Below, in pieces: positions 12,150-20,152 of a stretch of DNA of 64,000 bases. Below the pieces are notes generated by a model that was not told the origin of the DNA, made no database searches, and worked only from the letters and a program-made list of their open reading frames with translations. A program made the translations under genes and the position numbers. Source of the stretch: Thiomicrorhabdus immobilis (GTDB lineage: Bacteria > Pseudomonadota > Gammaproteobacteria > Thiomicrospirales > Thiomicrospiraceae); the NCBI RefSeq assembly GCF_021654855.1, contig NZ_AP024202.1, forward strand, positions 1 through 64,000, given 5' to 3'. Position 1 is the first letter of the stretch. The number at the start of each line of letters is the position of its first letter.

Positions 12150-12518
12150 CTACGAATAAAAATCGTCAATCTTACGTCTATCTCGTTTGGTTGGCCTGCC
12201 CGCCCCTTTTTCTCGATAACCCACCAAAGCCATATCGGCCGTGGGTTTTCTTTGGTTGAGCACTTCGTTATCGAGTTGATAAAGGGTTAAGGCTTGTTCC
12301 GCAGAACCTCGTTTGTCACTGACAACTAATACCGTCACCTCAACCTGGCGGTGTACTTGGGTGATTTTGAGTTTATCGCCAACACTTAAGGTTTTACTTG
12401 GTTTGGGTTTAAAGCCGTTCAGTTCAACCTTTCCGCCTTTAATCGCCTCCAAAGCGACTCCACGGGTTTTAAAAAAACGTGCGGCCCATAACCATTTATC
12501 AACTCTGAGTTTGTCCAT
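12150..12518 (-). CDS. hslR: Hsp15-like S4-domain RNA-binding protein
   Basis: Small heat-shock protein that recycles stalled 50S subunits carrying a nascent chain. At 122 aa it has the family size (E. coli 133). Seen: the S4 domain from residue 4, LRVDKWLWAARFFKTR, with GGKVELNG, then a basic C-terminal tail GRPTKRDRRKIDDF typical of Hsp15. It starts 6 bp after the hemF stop on the same strand, so the two are likely co-transcribed. Confidence 0.9.
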   Translation of the reverse strand: MDKLRVDKWLWAARFFKTRGVALEAIKGGKVELNGFKPKPSKTLSVGDKLKITQVHRQVEVTVLVVSDKRGSAEQALTLYQLDNEVLNQRKPTADMALVGYREKGAGRPTKRDRRKIDDFYS

Positions 12519-12524
12519 AAAAAA

Positions 12525-13556
<1,032 letters not shown>

Positions 13557-13705
13557 CTAATCTTAGCTAGTTATCTTGACAACATATCGCGACTCAAGCG
13601 GGCATGCTTTGTAATCTTAGCTCTTTTTAAATACCGATAATTTAGGCATAATCCAAATACCTACCCTTAAAAAGCTCTAAACTGAATTAATCTTTAAGGA
13701 TTAAA

Positions 13706-15982
13706 ATGAATAAAAATATTTGGACAGTCTATTATTTAATCTTGGTTATTAGCGCCATTGGCTTACTAGGGGCTAGTTATGCCAAGTTTTCAAGCGTCCA
13801 TCAATACTTTTATGCTGAAAATGAAGCCTCAATAAAACTGTTAACCAAAAGTATCGAATCCAGCCTTACCGAGAATGAATTGCTGCTTGATATCTTAGGG
13901 TCAAGACTGCTTGAAAATAACCTTTATCAAGACACCCAAAAAACGCATCAACTCCTCAAACAGACACTGGCAACCAAACCAAGCCTGGCAGGTTTTGGCT
14001 TAATTGATCCTAACGGAAACTTTATCTCGGCAAGTGGTAATATCAATGCCTCGCTGCTCCCCAATTTACTGAACGCAAAGATCAGTAGGGAAGATTTTCA
14101 AAAAACCCTAAACAGCCACAATATGGTAATTGGCAGAAGTTATTTTTTTGCCGCACTTGATAGCTGGGTGGTGCCTTTAAGAAAGGCTTTAAGAGACAGC
14201 AATGGAAACGTCATTGCTGTTATAGGTACTGGCGTAAAACTTAAAGATATCTCTAGATTCACTGGCTTTACAAAAAATGAAAACAAAATATTAACGGTCA
14301 TCAATCCAAACAACTATTACCGTGTATTTTCAAGTGATCTTGATCCTAGCCAATATCAAGAAGCCTACTCCCAACCTCTTCCTAGAAAAATTTTAAAATC
14401 ATTAAATGATTTAGTGGTCGAAAAATACAAAATCACCCTTAACGATGTGCCGAATAAAATGCCCGACATTCCAATGAACGGAGAAAATTATGACAGCCTT
14501 ACCGGCACTCATGTCATAGGTTCACTCCTATACAATTCAAAATATAATCTTTGGATTGTACTAAAAGAACCTTCTTCGCAGATTAGAAACCAACTCATAG
14601 GGGCTCTGTCACTCTATCTCTTTATATTTCTTGTTATTCATCTCACTTTACTATGGATGGTTAAACGCATTCATAGAAATGAATCACAAGCACGTGAAAC
14701 ACTAGAATATCAAGCAGAACACGATTCCCTTACCGCCTTGCATAACCGAAATTATTTAGAAAAGCACTTTTCTGAACTGATACAAAGTACCGATGAAGAA
14801 ATAAGCTTATTGTTTGTTGACCTAGACAACTTCAAGCACATTAATGATACGTTTGGTCATTCAACCGGGGACAAACTGTTGACACTAGTTGCACAGCGCT
14901 TAGATAGCTTTGCCCGCTATTCACAACACATCATTAGGTTTGGGGGCGATGAATTTGTCATTGTTATGAAGGGACAAAGCCACCATGATTTTGACATCGC
15001 TAAACAGATTATTGAAACCATTGCCGTCAGCTATTTAATTGACGACTTGAGTTTCACTATCGGTGCCAGTGTTGGTATCGCAAGAGGTAAAGGTGGTTCT
15101 TGTAGTCTCAACCACCTATTAAGTCATGCCGATTTAGCCTTATACCAAGCGAAAACCAGAAAGAACTGGGTAGAAGTCTTTTCTGATGAATTAGAACTCA
15201 AATCCCAAAAAACCGCTGCCATTGAGCATCATTTAAGATCTGCTATTGAAGAGAACGAGATCTACCTCAACTACCAACCTCAACTTAACAACCAAACTGA
15301 ACTTCACGGGGTAGAGTGTTTAGTGCGGTGGCAAAACTCTAGCTTAGGTTTTGTTCCACCTGATGAGTTTATTAAAATCGCCGAAGAAATGGGATTTATG
15401 CCGACCCTTGGTCACCACATTACCCGTTTAGCTCTCACAGAAATGGCGCAACTACAAAAACATTTAAATAAGCGTTTTCACATCTCAATCAACGCTTCAA
15501 TTAAACAGTTTATGCAAGAGCAGTTCTTCGATGACTTTATGGATTGCGTGACCAAAAGCGGAATTCCCCCTAAATACATCACAATCGAGGTAACTGAATC
15601 CATCTTGATTGAAGATGTTAATTTCATACTATCAATACTCGACCAGTTCCGTAGAAAGGGCATCGCCATATCTTTAGATGATTTCGGAACAGGTTATTCC
15701 TCACTCAGCTTATTAAGAGAACTTCCTATTCAAGAACTTAAAATCGATAAGGTTTTTGTAGATGATATTTTAGATGACTCAAAAGATGCTTCCCTCGTTA
15801 AAAACATCATTAATATCGCGAATGAATTCGATATTGTCACTCTAGCGGAAGGGGTAGAAACTGTAGAACAATTTAATAAGCTACGTGCTTATGAATGTGA
15901 TTTATATCAAGGTTATTACTTTTCCAAACCACTTGCTGTTAAAGATTTAGAAAAATATATCGAGAAGCATAATATCGTCTAA
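13706..15982 (+). CDS. Membrane-bound GGDEF/EAL cyclic-di-GMP signalling protein
   Basis: A 758-aa protein with a first membrane helix (about residues 7-27), a roughly 260-residue periplasmic sensor that looks like a Cache domain (SLAGFGLIDPNGNFISASG, VIAVIGTGVKL), and a second helix (about 295-315). A GGDEF domain follows, with intact RFGGDEF near residues 411-417, then an EAL domain to the end. The EAL signature reads E-C-L in GVECLVRW, but the glutamate is kept, as are NAS, EVTES, DDFGTGYSSL, LKID, EGVE and YQGYYF. Both cyclase and phosphodiesterase activities are therefore possible. It is monocistronic, and a long palindrome lies 22 bp after the stop. The ligand is unknown. Confidence 0.92.
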   Translation: MNKNIWTVYYLILVISAIGLLGASYAKFSSVHQYFYAENEASIKLLTKSIESSLTENELLLDILGSRLLENNLYQDTQKTHQLLKQTLATKPSLAGFGLIDPNGNFISASGNINASLLPNLLNAKISREDFQKTLNSHNMVIGRSYFFAALDSWVVPLRKALRDSNGNVIAVIGTGVKLKDISRFTGFTKNENKILTVINPNNYYRVFSSDLDPSQYQEAYSQPLPRKILKSLNDLVVEKYKITLNDVPNKMPDIPMNGENYDSLTGTHVIGSLLYNSKYNLWIVLKEPSSQIRNQLIGALSLYLFIFLVIHLTLLWMVKRIHRNESQARETLEYQAEHDSLTALHNRNYLEKHFSELIQSTDEEISLLFVDLDNFKHINDTFGHSTGDKLLTLVAQRLDSFARYSQHIIRFGGDEFVIVMKGQSHHDFDIAKQIIETIAVSYLIDDLSFTIGASVGIARGKGGSCSLNHLLSHADLALYQAKTRKNWVEVFSDELELKSQKTAAIEHHLRSAIEENEIYLNYQPQLNNQTELHGVECLVRWQNSSLGFVPPDEFIKIAEEMGFMPTLGHHITRLALTEMAQLQKHLNKRFHISINASIKQFMQEQFFDDFMDCVTKSGIPPKYITIEVTESILIEDVNFILSILDQFRRKGIAISLDDFGTGYSSLSLLRELPIQELKIDKVFVDDILDDSKDASLVKNIINIANEFDIVTLAEGVETVEQFNKLRAYECDLYQGYYFSKPLAVKDLEKYIEKHNIV

Positions 15983-16004
15983 ATAACCCTCCAAACATTC
16001 TCTA

Positions 16005-16036
16005 TTTTTAACCTACCAGGCCTGGTAGGTTAAAAA
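16005..16036. repeat. Interspersed palindrome, 32-bp copy after the GGDEF/EAL gene
   Basis: Core ACCAGGCCTGGT at 16015-16026. Symmetry extends 10 more bases on each side (TTTTTAACCT left, AGGTTAAAAA right), giving 32 perfectly palindromic bases that start 22 bp after a stop codon. As RNA it would form a GC-centred hairpin with flanking A and U tracts, as a bidirectional terminator does. Confidence 0.92.
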
Positions 16037-16064
16037 AACACTATTTTCACATACAGGATTAACT

Positions 16065-16577
16065 ATGAAAAGCCTTGTTCTGAGCGCTTTAATGTTCACA
16101 ACATTACAAAGCTATGCCCAAACAAATAAAGACCCAATGCTCGATGAATTTCATAAATTCGGCATTACCCATTGTGATGAATTCATTCAAAAAAATACCG
16201 AGAACATGGGAAACTGGAAGTTTTTTATTGATAAATACTCCGGTGGAATTGATGGACCAAGCACCGAAGTTTCATTAACCCAAATTTCCGGCAAACCAGG
16301 GCAATCCTTTAAAACCGACTACACATTCATTCAAACCTTAAAACAATGTTTTTTACACAAACGTGGGAAAATTACCGCCTTTGATAGTTGCGCTAAAGCG
16401 GTTGACTCAAAAATTTGGACGCTTCAGTTTGACCTACCAAACTATGGCTACAAACGCTATACAGACTCAAAAGGCATTATTCTTTACACTAAAGAGCTGG
16501 AGTTAGGAGGCAAAAATGCCTGTTTGCTTGAGTACGAATTCCGCACTAAAGGGGCGCATAGCGTTGTGCGTAAATAA
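16065..16577 (+). CDS. Secreted four-cysteine protein, unknown
   Basis: A 170-aa protein not recognised from any family. Seen: a signal peptide (MKSLVLSALMFTTLQSYAQ, cleavage likely after SYA) and four cysteines, at residues 37, 95, 109 and 153, an even number that fits two periplasmic disulfides. The mature part is mixed polar/aromatic (WKFFIDKYSGGIDG, IWTLQFDLPNYGYKRY) without membrane helices. It is preceded by the 32-bp palindrome and followed by a separate promoter region for the DUF4197 gene. Function unknown. Confidence 0.6.
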   Translation: MKSLVLSALMFTTLQSYAQTNKDPMLDEFHKFGITHCDEFIQKNTENMGNWKFFIDKYSGGIDGPSTEVSLTQISGKPGQSFKTDYTFIQTLKQCFLHKRGKITAFDSCAKAVDSKIWTLQFDLPNYGYKRYTDSKGIILYTKELELGGKNACLLEYEFRTKGAHSVVRK

Positions 16578-16702
16578 TTGATTTAACATAAATCAACACC
16601 AATTTAAGCTTCAATCTCATATGAATTTGATTGGATTCATTTTTAAACTTAGGTATTCTGTTAGCACACATACTTAGACACTTCTTTTTAGAGAGGCACA
16701 CG

Positions 16703-17491
16703 ATGAATAGACTCAACCAAATCCATAACAAAACCGTGATCGCTTTACCCTTATTCCTGGCCTTGAATGCATTTAGCTTTCAAAGCCAGGCAGGCTGGCT
16801 TGACCAAGGTGCGGATCTATTAAAAAGTTTTCAAGAGAGCCAATCATCAAGCACAAATACAACAAGCAATTCCGCTCTTCCAAAAGACCTCTCTACAGAA
16901 GAGATACAAAAAGCCTTTAAACAAGCCTTAACTCAAGGTTCAGAAACGGTCGTCAACAAACTCAGTCTTAAAGATGGTTTCAACGCCGATCCCAAGATAC
17001 ACATCCCTTTGCCCGATTCCCTAAAAACGGTGCAATCCACCCTGAATCAGTTCGGTATGGGTAAATACATGGATGATGTAGAAACCAAACTTAACCGCGC
17101 GGCAGAAGCGGCCACACCGCAAGCTAAAGCGCTATTTCTAGATGCCATTAAAGAGATGTCTTTTGATGATGTGAAAAAGATCTACGAAGGACCAAAAGAT
17201 TCGGCGACTCAATACTTAAAATCTAAAACCGCTCCTAGCCTTAAAGCCAAAATGGCGCCTATCGTCGAAAATTCATTGAATGAAGTGGGTGCCATCAGCG
17301 CCTACGATAAAGCCATCAGCAAATACAAAAACCTGCCTTTTGTACCTGACGTGAAAACAGACTTGTTAGAACACGTTGTCGATGAGGGAATGAACGGCAT
17401 GTTTTATTACATCGCTCAGGAAGAAGCCGCCATTCGTAAAGACCCGATTAAACAGTCAACCGAACTACTGAAAAAAGTGTTTGGTAACTAA
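16703..17491 (+). CDS. Secreted DUF4197 protein
   Basis: 262 aa when started at the ATG at 16703, which has AGAGAGG upstream and opens onto a signal peptide (MNRLNQIHNKTVIALPLFLA, cleavage near QAG). The longer frame from 16631 lacks this logic. The mature part matches the DUF4197 pattern as I recall it: ALTQGSETVVNKLSLKDGF, KIHIPLPDSLKTVQSTL, NRAAEAATPQAKALFLDAI, FDDVKKIYEGPKDSATQYL, and an ending with YIAQEEAAIRKDP. Families with this domain are periplasmic and of unknown function. An M48 peptidase gene follows 56 bp later. Confidence 0.85.
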   Translation: MNRLNQIHNKTVIALPLFLALNAFSFQSQAGWLDQGADLLKSFQESQSSSTNTTSNSALPKDLSTEEIQKAFKQALTQGSETVVNKLSLKDGFNADPKIHIPLPDSLKTVQSTLNQFGMGKYMDDVETKLNRAAEAATPQAKALFLDAIKEMSFDDVKKIYEGPKDSATQYLKSKTAPSLKAKMAPIVENSLNEVGAISAYDKAISKYKNLPFVPDVKTDLLEHVVDEGMNGMFYYIAQEEAAIRKDPIKQSTELLKKVFGN

Positions 17492-17547
17492 ACGACTCAA
17501 TTGAACCCTAGCCAACCAAGCGATAAAGAAGTAAAACGGACACTGTT

Positions 17548-18372
17548 ATGCACCTAACCACCTTAATCAAACATAGCCTTTTAACCGCCACACTATTTAG
17601 CATGGTAGCTTGTACTTCAACCAGTACAAAACAGGGTACGGTAGGGGTTAAACGTGAACAACTTTTGCTTATTTCTCCCGCACAAATGACGCAAGGCGCT
17701 CAAGTTGCCTATAACTCGGTATTGAAAGAGGCGCAAACCGCCAAAAAATTAAATACCGACAGCGAAATGGTCAAACGAGTACGTCGCATTGCCAACAATA
17801 TCATCCCTCAAACAGCCGTATTTCGTGACGATGCGCCGAAATGGGCTTGGGAAGTAAATGTACTCGAATCCGACCAATTAAACGCTTGGTGCATGCCTGG
17901 CGGTAAAATCGCTTTCTATACCGGAATCATCAATAAACTTAACCTCACCGATGCCGAAATCGCCGCCATTATGGGACACGAGATTGCACACGCATTACGT
18001 GAGCATGGCCGAGAAAGAGCCTCTGAACAAACCTTAACCCAAGTTGGTTTATCGGCCTTAAGTATCTTTACAGGTGTACAAGGGCCCGCTTTAGATGCCG
18101 CATCTATGGCCTTACAAGTCACGCTAACCTTACCTAACAGCCGAACCCATGAAGTGGAAGCCGATCGAATGGGGGTGGAATTGGCTGCTAGAGCGGGTTA
18201 CAACCCTTATGCGGCCGTCAGTGTTTGGCAAAAAATGGAAAAGCAATCCAAAGGCGGGCAGCCTCCAGAGATCCTCAGCACCCATCCATCCCATACCAAT
18301 CGTATCAAAGACCTTTCCAGGTACGCTAAAAAGGTAGAACCTCTCTATTTAAGAGCGATAGGCAAACGTTAA
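17548..18372 (+). CDS. M48-family zinc metallopeptidase lipoprotein (LoiP-like)
   Basis: Membrane-anchored zinc protease of the envelope. The 274-aa protein has a lipobox ending VAC (Cys22), a zinc-binding HEIAH at residues 144-148 within MGHEIAHALREHGRE, a further ligand Glu in THEVEADRMG, and the late conserved STHPSHTNRI segment. Family members such as LoiP/YggG degrade misfolded outer-membrane proteins. It follows the DUF4197 gene on the same strand and may be co-expressed. A short CCCTA/TAGGG hairpin lies at 18413-18425 after the stop. Confidence 0.9.
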   Translation: MHLTTLIKHSLLTATLFSMVACTSTSTKQGTVGVKREQLLLISPAQMTQGAQVAYNSVLKEAQTAKKLNTDSEMVKRVRRIANNIIPQTAVFRDDAPKWAWEVNVLESDQLNAWCMPGGKIAFYTGIINKLNLTDAEIAAIMGHEIAHALREHGRERASEQTLTQVGLSALSIFTGVQGPALDAASMALQVTLTLPNSRTHEVEADRMGVELAARAGYNPYAAVSVWQKMEKQSKGGQPPEILSTHPSHTNRIKDLSRYAKKVEPLYLRAIGKR

Positions 18373-18479
18373 TTTTGCAGGCTCAAGTATTATCTACAGC
18401 CGTACACTGACGCCCTAAAAATAGGGGGGGTTATTATTCAGGGAGGTTTTTTCTTGGTGGTTTTTGAAGAGAAGCAATT

Positions 18480-19049
18480 TCAGCGCAAAACCTGTCCGGT
18501 TTTAGCTTCTCTAATCTGAGTGGGCTTAAGTAAACCGCCCAATTCAGCAGAAATACAGAAAACCTGATTCTTGAACTCACGCTCAACCTCTTGACATGAT
18601 ATCGCGGGGGGATGGTTGGATAGATTGGCACTGGTCGAGACGATTGGCCCTCCAAAGGCCAAACATAACTGTTGCACAACCGGATGGTCTGACACTCGAA
18701 TCGCCACCGTATCCCGACCGCCGGTAATCCATTCAGGCATAGTGGTTTTGGTATTTTGCTTTAGAGGCAATACCCAAGTCATAGGGCCTGGCCAGGTTTG
18801 CAAGACACTCTGCTCCCAATCACAACCCTGTAATTCAACCCAATCCAGAATTTGCTCGACATTTGCCGCTACCAAAATCACACCCTTTTCCATAGGGCGT
18901 TGTTTCACGTGGAACAGCTTCTCTACCGCCTGCCGTTTAAAAGGGTCACACCCCAAACCATACACCGCTTCTGTTGGATAAGCGATGACCTCGCCTTGTT
19001 TTAAAAGCTCAACCGCTTGGGTGATTTGAGATTGTGATACTGTTTTCAA
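18480..19049 (-). CDS. tsaC: Threonylcarbamoyl-AMP synthase TsaC
   Basis: Makes threonylcarbamoyl-AMP from threonine, bicarbonate and ATP for tRNA t6A37 modification. I chose the TTG at 19049, preceded by AAGGTG, which gives 189 aa (E. coli TsaC is 190). A GTG nine bases further upstream is the alternative, and the longer open frame to 19208 runs through the repeat at 19117 and the end of thrB. Seen: GEVIAYPTEAVYGLGCDP, KGVILVA, WPGPMTWVLP, and the substrate-site PIVSTSANLS. The codons for F-H-V-K-Q coincide with a perfect parS site at 18901-18916. Confidence 0.92.
   Translation of the reverse strand: MKTVSQSQITQAVELLKQGEVIAYPTEAVYGLGCDPFKRQAVEKLFHVKQRPMEKGVILVAANVEQILDWVELQGCDWEQSVLQTWPGPMTWVLPLKQNTKTTMPEWITGGRDTVAIRVSDHPVVQQLCLAFGGPIVSTSANLSNHPPAISCQEVEREFKNQVFCISAELGGLLKPTQIREAKTGQVLR
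18901..18916. promoter_or_regulatory. parS (ParB-binding centromere) site inside tsaC
   Basis: TGTTTCACGTGGAACA, whose reverse complement matches the bacterial parS consensus TGTTNCACGTGAAACA at every fixed position. It lies within the tsaC coding sequence. ParB bound at such sites organises the origin region for segregation. parA and parB are not in the window. Confidence 0.85.
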
Positions 19050-19110
19050 TGGCAACACCTTAATAACCAGAAACCTTACCTTCAAAAAGTAAAGATTAAA
19101 GCCGTTTTGA

Positions 19111-19134
19111 AAAGCGACCAGGCCTGGTCGCTTT
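19111..19134. repeat. Interspersed palindrome, 24-bp copy between thrB and tsaC
   Basis: Core ACCAGGCCTGGT at 19117-19128, outer arms AAAGCG/CGCTTT, 24 bp perfectly symmetric. On the minus strand it follows the thrB stop by 12 bp and runs into TTTTC, so it resembles an intrinsic terminator for thrB. Confidence 0.92.
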
Positions 19135-19146
19135 ATTAAAAAGAGT

Positions 19147-20091
19147 CTATTGGTGAAGCTGCAACACCCGTTTAAAGACATTCGGGTCTTTGATTTGTGT
19201 GATTTCACCTTCTCTAGGGATGTGTTTATCTTTTAAACGCGATAAGAAGAATCGCAGAGCGGCTAAACGTAAAGCGGCAGGCCAAGCGGCCTGTTCTGCC
19301 TCGGTTAATGAACGTTGGGTTTGATAGGCCGATAACATTTCATCTAGACGTTGCTGGTCAAATTCGATTTCAGCGGGATTATCAGCATGCACTCGACACC
19401 AATCATTCACCATGACCGCCAAGTCATACAACATTGGTGCATTACAGGCGTAGTACAAATCGATAATGCCGGTTAATGCATCGCCATTGAACATGGCGTT
19501 ATCGCAGAACAAGTCGGCATGAATCACACTTTTTGGCAAAGCAGACCAATCGGTTTGTGCTTGAAACGCCAATTCAGATTCAATCATCTGGCGTTCATCC
19601 TCTTCAAGATACGATTGGATATCAGCAAAGGTGTTTTGCATCCAGTCGATATCACGATCGTTTGCCCTAACCCCTTCATAATGCTGTCCCGCGATATGGA
19701 AACGTGCCAACTGACCCCCCATCACACCGCATTGTGTAACAGAAGGATTATCTACCGTACTGCCGGTCAAACGCTCAACCAAGGCCGCCGGTTTACCGCA
19801 CAACTCTTTTAAATAGCCGTTCGAATGGGTGGGAATCGGGTGCGCTGTAGGAATGTTATGCTCTGCCATAAACGCCATGATATTCAAGAAATAGGGTAAT
19901 TCTTCAAATGTATGGTGTTCAAAAATCGTTAAAACAAATTGTTCTAAATGGCCATGTTTAATGGTATTGACAAAATAATTGGTATTTTCAATACCGGCGC
20001 TGATTCCCTCAAAGGAATCCAAAGTTCCGACATCATAATCTTCTAAAAAGGCCACTAATTGGTTTTCTTCAACGACTGTATAGACAGACAT
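19147..20091 (-). CDS. thrB: Homoserine kinase (APH-like ThrB)
   Basis: Phosphorylates homoserine in threonine synthesis. This is the aminoglycoside-phosphotransferase-fold type found in Pseudomonas, not the GHMP type of E. coli. I chose the ATG at 20091 (314 aa) since the protein then begins MSVYTVVEENQLVAFL as in that family. The frame extends upstream to 20139. Seen: GIENTNYFV, the catalytic loop VIHADLFCDNAMF and GIIDLYYACNAPMLYDLA with the metal-binding Asp. It is divergent from polA with about 60 bp between starts. No other threonine gene is nearby. Confidence 0.92.
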   Translation of the reverse strand: MSVYTVVEENQLVAFLEDYDVGTLDSFEGISAGIENTNYFVNTIKHGHLEQFVLTIFEHHTFEELPYFLNIMAFMAEHNIPTAHPIPTHSNGYLKELCGKPAALVERLTGSTVDNPSVTQCGVMGGQLARFHIAGQHYEGVRANDRDIDWMQNTFADIQSYLEEDERQMIESELAFQAQTDWSALPKSVIHADLFCDNAMFNGDALTGIIDLYYACNAPMLYDLAVMVNDWCRVHADNPAEIEFDQQRLDEMLSAYQTQRSLTEAEQAAWPAALRLAALRFFLSRLKDKHIPREGEITQIKDPNVFKRVLQLHQ

Positions 20092-20152
20092 AGAGTAAAG
20101 TCTCGTAATTGGGTAAAATGATTTTTCAAATTTTATCACATGAGCATCTTAA

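Noticed and set aside
18413-18440. CCCTA/TAGGG hairpin and G-run after the M48 peptidase gene as a G-quadruplex
   Set aside because: Only one G-run is present, so no quadruplex is possible. At most it is a weak terminator.
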